A DNA stretch of 64,000 nt, taken from positions 62,001 to 126,000 of the forward strand of contig JNJD01000012.1 in assembly GCA_000702685.1 (NCBI GenBank), in the 5' to 3' direction. Within the stretch, counting starts at the first letter, position 1; each line of letters starts with the position of its first letter. The DNA comes from Lachnospiraceae bacterium AC2028. GTDB taxonomy: Bacteria > Bacillota > Clostridia > Lachnospirales > Lachnospiraceae. This document shows, piece by piece, positions 37,446 to 46,601 of this stretch. Below the pieces are notes generated by a model. It did no database searches, was not told the DNA's origin, and saw nothing but the letters and a program-made list of their open reading frames with translations. Both the position numbers and the translations under genes were made by a program.

Positions 37446-39824
37446 TTATGCGTTGAATCTTCTTGCGCTCTGGCAGGTAAAGTAGATGATCTGATAACCG
37501 GATGCAATGTCCCTGATGAATCTCGAAGCACCGGAAAGCTTCTTGTCATCGAGATTGACGAAGGGATCGTCAAGCACGATGAAAGGCTTTTCAGCCGCAT
37601 ACATCGCATCAGCCATGGCAACTCTTCTGCACAGTCCGACAAGATCCTTGTAGCCTTCGGAGAGCGTATCGGGAACCCTGGGCTGTCCCTGCTCGACATA
37701 TGTAACGTTCAGGTTGGCATCGATGGTAAATACCTTGCCGTCGTCTCCGCTCAGCATCTTGAAATATTTATCAAAGGATGCCTGAATATCCTTGATGTAT
37801 CTGGTGTTAAAGTTGTCTCTGGCAGTAGCGAGATACTCCCTGGTCTTGGTGATGATATCGTATCTCTTCTTAAGAACCTCAAGGTCTTCAAAGCGCCTCT
37901 CATACTCTTCATGGGCACTTTCCATCGTGGCACAGATCTCTTCGGCTTCCTGGAGCTCCTTCTTACAGGATTCCACAAGCTTATCATCATTGGCGATGGA
38001 CTCTTCGACCTTTTTGAGCATGCTCTCAAGATCGAAAATGGTTATGACCTCATCCTCGGGGCTCTTAAGGCCTTCATAGAGCGATACGTTGTGATCCGTC
38101 TCGAATACCTTGACTCTTGTGGCAGCATCATCGGCATCAGCCTGTCTTGCCTTGATCTGCTCTACCCTCGTGGCGATCTCGCTTACGGGAAGACATATCT
38201 CGGACGCATCCGACTCGGGGATGGAAGCTCTGGTTCCCATGATGGAACATTTCTTGACATACTCTTTGATGGCATCAAGCCTTCCTTCGTAGTCTTTTTC
38301 CCTGACCATCTCTTCGTACTGTTTCTTTTTATTGCCGAGTGCTTCGTATTCCCTTACCTGGTTTCTCAGGTTGATAAGATCGCTCATGGCAGATCTTCCG
38401 ACATACGTTACGCCGACCGCACCGAGGAGATCCTGGGCATCCATCTCTGTGCCCTCGACGAGTTCCTCATCCTCGGCGATCTTTTCCATGAGTTCGTTAT
38501 ATCTGCGTGATGTACCCTCGCCCTTGGTCCTGGTCTCATCATTGTGCTTCTTGCGAAGTATCAGGCCGTAAACGATCATGGCGATACCGATGACGGACGC
38601 TGCGGCAATGAAATAGATCTTGGTGATGACGGCCGCAAGGACAGCAGCAAGGATGATGACAAGTCCGCCTATCGCAAGTGCTATGAACGGCTTATATTTC
38701 TCCCTCTGCTCCTCGAGAGCCTGGTTCTTGATCATCTCCGCCTGGTCTCTTCTGTCGGGAAGTTCATCCTTGAGCTCCTGGATCATGTTCCACTGCTTGA
38801 GAAGCTTATCGATCTCGGAAGAAGCGGGGATCTTCTTGGCGAATTTCTTGGTCTCCTCTTCGAGACGTTCAGCCTCGGCGGGAGTAAGGTCATGAGATCT
38901 GAGTTCCTTCTCGTCATCCCTGAGCACTATCGAATCCTCTACCCACTTCTGCGCGGTCGCTTCATCGGGGATCTCTCCCTCGAAAATGCTCTTGGCGGTG
39001 CGGAGTTCGGAATCGGCCTTATCACGTGCCGCTTTGAGGTTCTCGTAATTATCCTTCTGCTCCCTGAGATCAAGATATCTTCTCAGGGCATCGAGTCTTG
39101 CCTTGACCTTGAGCTGGGTCTTCCTGTCTTCCTCGGACTTCACCGCAGCCTGCTCAGCCTTTGACGAAAGCTCTACGCAGAGATTCTTCTGGGAATCGAT
39201 GTTCCTGAACAGATCCTTGAGCTTGGAAAGTTCATTCTCTTCCTTGTTGATGAGACCGGTAGCCCTGGAAGGCGTGAGCCTGTCGCTTTCTTTCTTGAGA
39301 AGCTCCTCGGCAGCGGCATACCTTCTCATGTCGTCATCCTTCTCGGAAACGCCGCCTATGCGGGCACTGATATCTCCGGTCACGCTGGTCGCGCAATCCT
39401 GCTGCGATACATATGCGGTCCTTTCAAAAGAATCCGCATCTATTCCGAAAAGTGCGATGCCGGGAACGGGTTCAAAAGAATGATCCGCCATTCCGGTCTC
39501 GGTGTTCATTATCTTGAGAACATCCTCGGATTCCTTGGTTCCGAAGGTTCTGTAAATGCAGTAGTTTACACCGTCTTTTTCGAAGGTCAGATTTCCTCCG
39601 TATGTTCCTCCCTGCCAGGGTTTGAAGAACTTTCTCTCGTTCTCGTATTCGTTCTTCCTTACCTTCTCACCGGAGAATCCGTAGAGCATGACCTTGATAA
39701 ATGACGCAAGTGTCGATTTTCCGGTTCCGTTATCGGTGCAGAAGCAATTGAGTCCGGCGGAAAAATCCTTATCCTCATTGCTGATCTTTCCGAAGTTATC
39801 TATATGGCATGAAACGAGTTTCAT
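37446..39824 (-). CDS. YhaN-like SMC-type ATPase (SbcC-related)
   Basis: The protein has 792 residues. An N-terminal ABC half site (SCHIDNFGKISNED, DNGTGKSTLASFIKVMLYG) is followed by long coiled coils. Two central membrane helices (FIALAIGGLVIILAAVLAAV, YFIAAASVIGIAMIVYGLIL) interrupt the arms. The C-terminal half site has LSEGYKDLVGLCRRVAMA and PFIVLDDPFVNLDDKKL. The transmembrane insertion is the hallmark of YhaN rather than SbcC or RecF. With YhaO it probably forms a membrane-linked Rad50/Mre11-like DNA processing complex. It overlaps yhaO by 4 bp. Confidence 0.88.
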   Translation of the reverse strand: MKLVSCHIDNFGKISNEDKDFSAGLNCFCTDNGTGKSTLASFIKVMLYGFSGEKVRKNEYENERKFFKPWQGGTYGGNLTFEKDGVNYCIYRTFGTKESEDVLKIMNTETGMADHSFEPVPGIALFGIDADSFERTAYVSQQDCATSVTGDISARIGGVSEKDDDMRRYAAAEELLKKESDRLTPSRATGLINKEENELSKLKDLFRNIDSQKNLCVELSSKAEQAAVKSEEDRKTQLKVKARLDALRRYLDLREQKDNYENLKAARDKADSELRTAKSIFEGEIPDEATAQKWVEDSIVLRDDEKELRSHDLTPAEAERLEEETKKFAKKIPASSEIDKLLKQWNMIQELKDELPDRRDQAEMIKNQALEEQREKYKPFIALAIGGLVIILAAVLAAVITKIYFIAAASVIGIAMIVYGLILRKKHNDETRTKGEGTSRRYNELMEKIAEDEELVEGTEMDAQDLLGAVGVTYVGRSAMSDLINLRNQVREYEALGNKKKQYEEMVREKDYEGRLDAIKEYVKKCSIMGTRASIPESDASEICLPVSEIATRVEQIKARQADADDAATRVKVFETDHNVSLYEGLKSPEDEVITIFDLESMLKKVEESIANDDKLVESCKKELQEAEEICATMESAHEEYERRFEDLEVLKKRYDIITKTREYLATARDNFNTRYIKDIQASFDKYFKMLSGDDGKVFTIDANLNVTYVEQGQPRVPDTLSEGYKDLVGLCRRVAMADAMYAAEKPFIVLDDPFVNLDDKKLSGASRFIRDIASGYQIIYFTCQSARRFNA

Positions 39825-40927
39825 AAACTGATGTCCTCCCCCTTAAGAGCCTGTATTGCACATCTTACGATAAGACCTCTTTCATCCTCGGATAAGTCTT
39901 CCTCCTTCAGAAGTCTTACCAGCTCTCCCTTCAGGGATGCTTCGTGAAGGTATTCGTCATAATCGATGGCGACTCTGCTGGAATCCTTCACTTCGCCGTA
40001 GAAGAATCTTTCGGACACCTGTCTCTTTACATGCTCTATATCTTTTTCCGCATCAACGGAGGTCTCTCCGGTAAGTATTATCCTTACCAGATCGTCACTC
40101 GTTGCGGGTGAACCTTTTACGGCTTCACTTATACGGCTGTCGATCTCGGGGGTGGTCATGCAATCCGAGATATCGGCCTTGATCTCGTAGATATTTCTTT
40201 TTGCGAAGGGAACAAAAGAAGTCTTAAAAGAAAGATCGTTATCATCGATGTCAACGACAACAAAGCCGTGCTCGCCGCATTCATCAAAGCCTCTTCCTTC
40301 GGGGCATCCGGGGTAACAGTACTTGCCCCTTGAAGGAAGTTCACCTTCGGTAAAGGTATGATAATGACCGAGCGCGAGATAATCGATGTTGCGGTTTCTG
40401 AGACGGGAAAGATCGATGCTTTCGGCCTTATCCCTGCCCTGATATTCGCCGACGGCTCCGTGCATCGTCACTATATTCATCGCGTCGTAATCAAGGTTGA
40501 GTTCGGTATATGCCTTATCGAATCCGTCTTCGCCGGGTACTATTCCGATGATATTTACATTTTTTCCGACAGAAGTTTTGAGAGAAAGGCTGTCGATGCC
40601 TTCCTTGTCGAAGATGATGAGATTTCCGGGATAATCCCCTTCGAAATATGCAGCCTCGTCATGGTTTCCCTTAAGATATATAAATGTCACATCCGGATGA
40701 GAATTAAATGCCGCCTTTACGCGGTTCACCGCTCCCACTCTGACATTCCTGGTATCAAAAAGATCTCCCGCTATGATAACGGCACTCACTCCGTTCTCAT
40801 CGGCATAATCCGCGATACCGCAGAATGTGTCCAGCAGCTCATCCCTCCTCATTGAAGCTTTGGATTTGTCCAGCTTGGATTCCATTTTGGAATCAAGATG
40901 AGCATCCGCTAGGTGTATTAGCTTCAT
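39821..40927 (-). CDS. YhaO/SbcD-like metallophosphoesterase
   Basis: The protein has 368 residues. Calcineurin-like nuclease motifs appear in order: LADAHLD, IAGDLFDTRN, LKGNHDEAAY, VTMHGAVGEY and LALGHYHTF. This is the Mre11/SbcD nuclease partner of the YhaN-like ATPase encoded by the overlapping gene. A C-terminal helical region likely docks on the coiled coil. The gene follows the SleB-like gene by 15 bp. Confidence 0.9.
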   Translation of the reverse strand: MKLIHLADAHLDSKMESKLDKSKASMRRDELLDTFCGIADYADENGVSAVIIAGDLFDTRNVRVGAVNRVKAAFNSHPDVTFIYLKGNHDEAAYFEGDYPGNLIIFDKEGIDSLSLKTSVGKNVNIIGIVPGEDGFDKAYTELNLDYDAMNIVTMHGAVGEYQGRDKAESIDLSRLRNRNIDYLALGHYHTFTEGELPSRGKYCYPGCPEGRGFDECGEHGFVVVDIDDNDLSFKTSFVPFAKRNIYEIKADISDCMTTPEIDSRISEAVKGSPATSDDLVRIILTGETSVDAEKDIEHVKRQVSERFFYGEVKDSSRVAIDYDEYLHEASLKGELVRLLKEEDLSEDERGLIVRCAIQALKGEDISL

Positions 40928-40942
40928 CCGTATGTTACCCCC

Positions 40943-42151
40943 TTAGTAAAATATATGATGTCCTATCTGGATTCCGGTCAGTCCCTCTATGGGGGTCCGG
41001 AAATAGACACATGTTCCGACATTCGTCACTCCGGCCATTGCTTCGTCCGCAGCCTGATAGCAGCTCGACGTTGCTTTGTTCTGGGCCAGTGCGATCGCCA
41101 GTCTTCCGCTTCCCGCAGGTGAAAACTGTCCCCTCTGGTAAATAACCCCTGTCAGTGTATCGGGATATTTGGCACTGAGCAACCTGTTTATAACGACCGC
41201 TCCGACGGCGACCTGTCCGTCATAGGGCTCGCCGCCCGCCTCGCAATAGATCAGATTTGCCAGAAGGTATCTGTCATTTTCCTCCCATGTAACCTGGGAA
41301 ATATCTCTCCAGACGCCGTTTGCCGCCGCTCTCGACATAGCCTGTTCCTCGGCCAGTTTCTGCTTGAGGTATGCTATATCGGCTTCCTTGGCCTTGATCG
41401 CCGCTTCGTAAGCAAGTGCCGCAGCTTCGGCATCTTGTATCTGATCGGCATAAACGCTCATAACGCTTCTGGTCTCGGTTATTATTCCGGAGACCATATT
41501 CTGCTGCTCGATCGTCTGTTCCTGAAGGCTTTCCAGTTCCTGTTCTTCCATCTCGAGCCTGGCTTTCTGCTCTTCGATGAACGCCCTGTTTGCCTTGAAC
41601 TCTTCAAGTTTTTTCTTGTCGTAGCTTTCGATCTTCTCGAAAAAATCTGCGGCGGTGAGCATTTCGGACAATGACCTTGCTCCGAGGATCGCGGATATGA
41701 AATCCTGGTCTCCTCTTTCGTACATATCGCGTACTCTGATGACCATGCATTCATACTGCCATTCTTCGGTCGCTATTGCCTCCTCGAGTGCGATCCTGGT
41801 GGCTTCGATCTCTGCCTGCTTATCGATCATTCCCTGTTCGAGGCTCTCGAGATTATCTCCTATCTCCTCAAGCCTGCCGTTGAGTTCGTTCACCTTGACC
41901 TGGAGCTCTCCCTGTTCGGTCTTAAGATCGTTGAGATTATCCTGATTGGCCTGCTGCTGCGCTTCGAGCGCTTCTTTTTCGGCCTGGGCCTGATCGATCT
42001 GCTGCTGCGTTGTCGCATTTACCACGGATCTCCCTGCAAGAACAAGGGTCAGCGCAAGCACGGGAGCAAGCAGTCCGCTGAGAGCGGCTCTGCATCCTCG
42101 CCTTACTTTCGCGCTTTTCAATATCCGGTTTATAGGCAAAGCATTTCTCAT
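40943..42151 (-). CDS. Secreted SleB-like cell wall hydrolase with long coiled coil
   Basis: The protein has 402 residues when started at ATG 42151, which overlaps the dCMP deaminase stop as ATGA. A longer frame to 42313 runs inside that gene. A signal/anchor (LSGLLAPVLALTLVLAGRSV) is followed by a PcsB/EnvC-type coiled coil of about 230 residues. The C-terminal domain is SleB/CwlJ-type, with LLANLIYCEAGGEPYDGQVAVG, VVINRLL and the C-terminal CVYFRTPIEG. It likely cleaves peptidoglycan during growth or division, with the coiled coil acting in regulation. A spore-cortex role cannot be excluded. Confidence 0.88.
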   Translation of the reverse strand: MRNALPINRILKSAKVRRGCRAALSGLLAPVLALTLVLAGRSVVNATTQQQIDQAQAEKEALEAQQQANQDNLNDLKTEQGELQVKVNELNGRLEEIGDNLESLEQGMIDKQAEIEATRIALEEAIATEEWQYECMVIRVRDMYERGDQDFISAILGARSLSEMLTAADFFEKIESYDKKKLEEFKANRAFIEEQKARLEMEEQELESLQEQTIEQQNMVSGIITETRSVMSVYADQIQDAEAAALAYEAAIKAKEADIAYLKQKLAEEQAMSRAAANGVWRDISQVTWEENDRYLLANLIYCEAGGEPYDGQVAVGAVVINRLLSAKYPDTLTGVIYQRGQFSPAGSGRLAIALAQNKATSSCYQAADEAMAGVTNVGTCVYFRTPIEGLTGIQIGHHIFY

Positions 42152-42639
42152 AGATCGATCTCTATTTTCCTGCCCGTTTCCATATATTGGGTATATTTGA
42201 CGCCTGCTGCATCGAACATTCTCTTGGCCGCATTGTTGGCATCGGTGCCCGCATATTTGTCGCTGTGATATACGACCTCTTTGATTCCGGCCTGTATTAT
42301 CGCCTTTGCGCATTCATTGCAGGGGAAAAGAGAAACATAAAGGATCGTATCCTCCAGTGAGCCTCCCCTGTAGTTGAGGATCGCATTCAGTTCGGAATGC
42401 GTAACGAATGCGTATTTATTGGTACCGGGATTGCCTTCCCTTCCCCAGGGAAATTCGTCATCGCTGCATCCCTTGGGAAGTCCGTTGTAACCCATGGAAA
42501 GAATCTTGTGGTCGCGGCTGACTATGCAGCATCCGACCTGAGTGCTCGGATCCTTGCTGCGAAGCCCGGAAAGATGGGCTACGCCCATGAAATATTCATC
42601 CCAGCTTATATAATCTTCTCTCTTTTTATCATCCATCAC
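42148..42639 (-). CDS. comEB: dCMP/cytidine deaminase family protein
   Basis: The protein has 163 residues. Zinc ligands and the catalytic Glu are in THSELNAI and [25 protein letters not shown] and [18 protein letters not shown] are typical of dCMP deaminase/ComEB. It deaminates dCMP to dUMP for thymidylate synthesis. It overlaps upp by 4 bp and the SleB-like gene by 4 bp, so all three are translationally coupled. ComEB is a name from competence operons; no competence genes are present here. Confidence 0.92.
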   Translation of the reverse strand: MMDDKKREDYISWDEYFMGVAHLSGLRSKDPSTQVGCCIVSRDHKILSMGYNGLPKGCSDDEFPWGREGNPGTNKYAFVTHSELNAILNYRGGSLEDTILYVSLFPCNECAKAIIQAGIKEVVYHSDKYAGTDANNAAKRMFDAAGVKYTQYMETGRKIEIDL

Positions 42640-43265
42640 TTGGTACCGAAGATCCTGTCGCCGGCATCGCCGAGTCCGGGTACGATATAGTTATGATCGT
42701 TGAGCTTCTCATCTACCGAACCGATGAAGATGTCAACGTCGGGATGTGCTTCCTTTAATACTTCAATGCCCTTGGGTGCCGCGATGATGCAGAGGAAGTG
42801 AATGTTCTTGCATCCTCTGACCTTGAGCATCGAGATAGCCTCCGATGCGGATCCGCCGGTAGCGAGCATGGGATCCACAACAAAGATCTCTCTTTCGGCA
42901 CAGTCTGCGGGTATCTTGCAGTAATACTCAACAGGCTTGGATGTATCGGGGTCTCTGTAAAGTCCGATATGTCCTACCTTGGCGGTGGGGATCATTGAAA
43001 GCATTCCGTCCACCATTCCGAGACCTGCTCTGAGAATGGGGATGACCGCGAGCTTCTTGCCGGCAAGCTGCTTGACCGTTGTCTTGCAGATGGGGGTCTC
43101 GATCTCAACATCTTCGAGTCTCAGATCCCTGGTTGCCTCATAGCACATGAGCATTGCGATCTCGCCGATGGTCTCGCGGAACTCCTTGGTTCCGGTTTCC
43201 TTTCTTCTGATAAAACCGATCTTGTGCCTTATCAAAGGATGATCCATTACAACTACTTTTCCCAT
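42636..43265 (-). CDS. upp: Uracil phosphoribosyltransferase
   Basis: The protein has 209 residues, the usual length. It makes UMP from uracil and [34 protein letters not shown] and the PRPP loop [16 protein letters not shown] are visible, and [14 protein letters not shown] at the end closes the uracil site. It lies 22 bp after rpiB. Confidence 0.97.
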   Translation of the reverse strand: MGKVVVMDHPLIRHKIGFIRRKETGTKEFRETIGEIAMLMCYEATRDLRLEDVEIETPICKTTVKQLAGKKLAVIPILRAGLGMVDGMLSMIPTAKVGHIGLYRDPDTSKPVEYYCKIPADCAEREIFVVDPMLATGGSASEAISMLKVRGCKNIHFLCIIAAPKGIEVLKEAHPDVDIFIGSVDEKLNDHNYIVPGLGDAGDRIFGTK

Positions 43266-43287
43266 ACCGCTTCTCCTGTTAATTTAT

Positions 43288-43725
43288 TTAATCCTGGTTT
43301 TCGATCTGTCTGATCCTTCTGGCATGACGCTGTGCGCCGGAAAACTCTGTCTCAAGGAATGTCTCGGCTATGCTCTCGGCAAGATTGGGTCCGATGATTC
43401 CCGCACCGAGCGCAAGCATATTGGCATCATTGTGAAGCCTTGTCATCTTGGCACTTAAGGGATCGGAGCAGAGTGCGCATCTTATGCCCTGTACCTTGTT
43501 GGCGCATATGCTCACACCGATACCGGTGGTGCATACGACTATTCCCTTTTCACATTCGCCTTTCTCTACGAGCCTTGCCGCAGCGTAAGCGAACTTGGGA
43601 TAATCACAGCTGTCCTCGGAATAGGTTCCGACATCATGTATCTCATAGCCCTTGTCGGTCAGATATTTCTTAAGGTGCTCCTTAAGAGCATATCCGCCAT
43701 GATCGCATCCGATTGATATCTTCAT
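43288..43725 (-). CDS. rpiB: Ribose-5-phosphate isomerase B
   Basis: The protein has 145 residues from ATG 43725, behind GGGAGGAAG; a frame to 43740 lacks a site. It interconverts ribulose-5-phosphate and ribose-5-phosphate in the pentose phosphate pathway. The N-terminus ISIGCDHGGYALKEHL, the catalytic Cys in GIVVCTTGIGVSI and the LHNDANMLALGAG motif are diagnostic. Its start overlaps the end of sua5 by 4 bp. Confidence 0.95.
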   Translation of the reverse strand: MKISIGCDHGGYALKEHLKKYLTDKGYEIHDVGTYSEDSCDYPKFAYAAARLVEKGECEKGIVVCTTGIGVSICANKVQGIRCALCSDPLSAKMTRLHNDANMLALGAGIIGPNLAESIAETFLETEFSGAQRHARRIRQIENQD

Positions 43726-44792
43726 TTTACTTCCTCCCATTTCGAACCAGCGGATCTGAGCAATCTGTTCCAGAAAGCTTCTCCGAATCCACGGTCCGTA
43801 AAATTTTCCACAAAGATCACGTCGACATTCTCATCATCCATATCCCTTAATGCGGAATAGAACTCGTGCGCCGCGCTTGAAGCATCGTCCAGTGAGCCCG
43901 CGCTTCTTATGACATCCGCGTCATATTTTGAAGCATGTTCCGATGAACAGAACACTCCCGTTTTCCGGCCGTTTCTATTTGCCACGGCCAGCTCGCCGAC
44001 AATATATTCCGATACCGCATCGTCAGATCCCTTTACAGGTCTGACCTCCCCCCTGGGAGCATAATGCCTGTATCTCATTCCGGGAGCCTTCGGTCTGTCC
44101 TTGCAATCCGGATCGAGCAGTGCGGGATCCGTGATCACTTCGGTTCCGAGAGCTTCCGAAAGCATCTCGTTCGTTATAAAGCCCGGGCGAAGGACCATTA
44201 TGCGCTCTCCCGCAAGATCGACTATCGTCGATTCAAGTCCTATCGGGTTTACGCCTCCGTCGATTATCGCATCGATACGTCCGTCCATATCCTCCAGCAC
44301 ATATTTAAATGCGGTGGGGCTGGGCCGTCCCGAAATATTCGCGCTCGGGGCCGCTATATATCCCCCGGATGCTTTTATAAGCTGTCTTGCGGTCAGATCG
44401 TCCGGCATTCTTACCGCGACCGTATCAAGTCCGCCGGTTGTGCGGCTTGGGACCTTCCCGGATGACTTCATCACCATGGTGAGCGGTCCGGGCCAGAACC
44501 TGTCCGCAAGTATCCTGCACTCATCCGGTATGTCCGTAACAATGCTTTCGAGCGAAGCCATATCCGAGATGTGTACTATCAGCGGATTATCGGAAGGTCT
44601 TCCCTTTGCGGAATAGATCTTTGAAGAGGATTCTTCGTTAAGCGCGTCCCCTCCGAGTCCGTAAACCGTCTCTGTAGGGAAAGCAACAAGCCCGCCTTCT
44701 TTTATGATGCGTCCGCATTCACCGATCGCTTTCAGATCGTTTTCCGTAAGCGGTCCTTCGGGCTGTTCTATTTTGTAGATCGATGTTTTCAA
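43722..44792 (-). CDS. L-threonylcarbamoyladenylate synthase (Sua5 type)
   Basis: The protein has about 356 residues from TTG 44792, 4 bp beyond the stop of the GH18 gene. The open frame continues upstream inside that gene, which I treat as overhang. The YrdC domain shows GGLVAFPTETVYGLGGDAL, KGRPSDNPLIVHI, FWPGPLTMVM and RMPDD. The C-terminal Sua5 domain (from PKAPGMRYRHYAP) distinguishes it from short TsaC. It makes threonylcarbamoyl-AMP for the t6A modification of tRNA. The TTG start has only a weak ribosome site, so translational coupling to the upstream gene is likely. Confidence 0.92.
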   Translation of the reverse strand: MKTSIYKIEQPEGPLTENDLKAIGECGRIIKEGGLVAFPTETVYGLGGDALNEESSSKIYSAKGRPSDNPLIVHISDMASLESIVTDIPDECRILADRFWPGPLTMVMKSSGKVPSRTTGGLDTVAVRMPDDLTARQLIKASGGYIAAPSANISGRPSPTAFKYVLEDMDGRIDAIIDGGVNPIGLESTIVDLAGERIMVLRPGFITNEMLSEALGTEVITDPALLDPDCKDRPKAPGMRYRHYAPRGEVRPVKGSDDAVSEYIVGELAVANRNGRKTGVFCSSEHASKYDADVIRSAGSLDDASSAAHEFYSALRDMDDENVDVIFVENFTDRGFGEAFWNRLLRSAGSKWEEVK

Positions 44793-44796
44793 TATC

Positions 44797-46518
44797 TTAC
44801 TGACCGTATGCGTAGACCCTGAGAAGATTCCAGCTGTCGGAGGTTCCGTATCCGATCCTCCACGCTCCGACTCCTCCGAGGTCAAGGGTATTCATAACGT
44901 TGAGCTTGGCCATCAGTGATGAAGTATCCTCGAGCCATACCTGATAAAGCGTGGTGCCCTCTCTCCACTCGATATAATTCTGTGAAGTCTCCTCATCCCA
45001 GACGGGAGTAAGGCCAAGGTTCGCGACATATTCGGCCTGGTTGACAAGTGTCAGATACTTTCCGGTTGTGGTGCCGTCCTTGGTGGTCCATACGACCGTG
45101 TAGAAAGGAACAGCGTTGATGACCTTCTCGGAAGGAACTTTTTCAAGGGTAAGCGTAAGTCCGTCCGAAGTAAATCCGAGGCTGGATACGCTTCCTGCGG
45201 TTCCGCCGTACGGAGTGTGCTCGTCATAACCCATTATCAGGACATAGTCGACGAACCGGCCCTGAAGGTCGAGCCTGTAATGAGAGTTGTAATCATAAGG
45301 TACATAATTATCCGTGGAAAGGCATATTCCGCTTTGTCTGCACAGCACGGATATCTCTCTCAGGAACTGGACAAAATAATCGCTGCTTTCGACGGGCAGC
45401 TCCTCGAAGTCGAAGTTCAGACCGTCGGCGCCGACTTCCATGACCGCTGCCACAAGGTCGGATTCCAGCTTTCTTCTCTTTTCGGTATCCGACAGAAGAG
45501 CCGTCTCATCCAGATCGATGCCGTTTTCATTGGCATAATTGAAGTTGTCGGCAACAACCCAGACTTTGATGCCTTTCTGATGGCACTTTGCGACATAGTC
45601 GGCGGAGCAGAAATTCCTGAACGAACCCTGCTCATCGGTAAGCGATATCCACGTAGGTGCTATGACATTGATGCCGAGAGCTTCATTAAGCGCTTCGCCG
45701 AGAGTATCGTTGCCTCCGATGCCCGCTATCTGGTGGAATCCCAGATTGACTCTTGTATCAAGCCTTACAGTCGTGTATTCGGGAAGAGCCGGTGCGATTG
45801 GAGCTATGTCCGTAACAGGCTCTGCCGAAGTCATACGCTTATTCTCTATGTATCCGATGATCGAGTCGGAGGTCTTGACCTTGCTCCAGTCCTCCATAGC
45901 CTCTATCAGTTCGACCGTTTCACCCTCTTCGACTTCCCTGAGGATGGGGCTCTTGATCCCGCCTCTTTCGCGTATCTGTGTATCTCTTGTGACCGTGCGC
46001 ATTTCATGGGCGGTTCCCCACTGGGTATAGAGCTGGACACGGCATTCATAAATATCGACGGTGAAAGTACAGAACATCTTCAGATAATCCGCAGAGACAT
46101 AGAGACGGCCGTTTTCCCTTAAGGTAAGAGGATATCCCAGATCTGTGGTCACGCCGGATACGCTGTAAGAACTCGATCCGTCCGTAACCTCATAGGTCTC
46201 CTTGGCGGTCGTGAACATGAGCGTTCCGCCGTTGTAAGCTCCGTCATAGAAAAATCCCTGGGTAAGGTAAGCTCTGACGGTATCATAGCCAAAATAGCAC
46301 CGTCCGTCCCTGACAAGGGCCTGATCGGCGATCTGTTCATTCTGAAGGATAATGGCGGCCATTTCGCCGGATACCCCGTAATGGGCATTAAGATCGGCTG
46401 TTTCTTTGCCGTACGAATATTTCTTATATAAAGGAATGCCAACGGTAACAGCCCCTATGATAAGGATGAGCAGTATGGGGATCAGCACCATCAAGGCATG
46501 TTTTTTTCTCTTTTTCAT
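44797..46518 (-). CDS. Membrane-anchored GH18-family glycosidase with SH3 domain
   Basis: The protein has 573 residues. An N-terminal helix (ALMVLIPILLILIIGAVTVG) anchors it. A copper-amine-oxidase-N-like beta region (about 90-170) and an SH3b domain (about 180-240, TQIRERGGIKSPILREVEEG) precede the GH18 barrel (about 265-573). The catalytic motif is DGLNFDFEE, with Asp365, Asp370 and acid Glu372. GH18 proteins of this layout (YaaH/YdhD-like) act on peptidoglycan or chitin-like glycans. It is the first gene of an eight-gene run to yhaN. Confidence 0.9.
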   Translation of the reverse strand: MKKRKKHALMVLIPILLILIIGAVTVGIPLYKKYSYGKETADLNAHYGVSGEMAAIILQNEQIADQALVRDGRCYFGYDTVRAYLTQGFFYDGAYNGGTLMFTTAKETYEVTDGSSSYSVSGVTTDLGYPLTLRENGRLYVSADYLKMFCTFTVDIYECRVQLYTQWGTAHEMRTVTRDTQIRERGGIKSPILREVEEGETVELIEAMEDWSKVKTSDSIIGYIENKRMTSAEPVTDIAPIAPALPEYTTVRLDTRVNLGFHQIAGIGGNDTLGEALNEALGINVIAPTWISLTDEQGSFRNFCSADYVAKCHQKGIKVWVVADNFNYANENGIDLDETALLSDTEKRRKLESDLVAAVMEVGADGLNFDFEELPVESSDYFVQFLREISVLCRQSGICLSTDNYVPYDYNSHYRLDLQGRFVDYVLIMGYDEHTPYGGTAGSVSSLGFTSDGLTLTLEKVPSEKVINAVPFYTVVWTTKDGTTTGKYLTLVNQAEYVANLGLTPVWDEETSQNYIEWREGTTLYQVWLEDTSSLMAKLNVMNTLDLGGVGAWRIGYGTSDSWNLLRVYAYGQ

Positions 46519-46539
46519 ACTTAAATCCCGGTTATTTTA

Positions 46540-46568
46540 TTGTATGGTCTAAGCGTATGACCATACAA
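46540..46568. promoter_or_regulatory. Perfect 10-bp dyad at the start of the GH18 transcript
   Basis: TTGTATGGTC and its complement flank a 9-nt spacer. The dyad sits just downstream of the predicted -10 and 22 bp before the start codon, so it can act as an operator or a 5' leader hairpin. Confidence 0.5.
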
Positions 46569-46572
46569 AGTC

Positions 46573-46601
46573 ATTTTAGCACACCGCTCAGTAATCGTCA
46601 T
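46573..46601 (-). promoter_or_regulatory. Candidate promoter of the GH18-yhaN operon
   Basis: On the minus strand ATGACG (46596-46601) and TAAAAT (46573-46578) are 17 bp apart, each with two or fewer departures from consensus. Confidence 0.5.

Noticed and set aside
42152-42313. N-terminal extension of the SleB-like hydrolase
   Set aside because: The extension is translated from within the dCMP deaminase gene, is Arg/Gln-rich, and would precede the signal peptide.
44793-44885. N-terminal extension of the Sua5-type protein
   Set aside because: It overlaps the 3' end of the GH18 gene and has no homology to Sua5 proteins, which begin close to the TTG start used.
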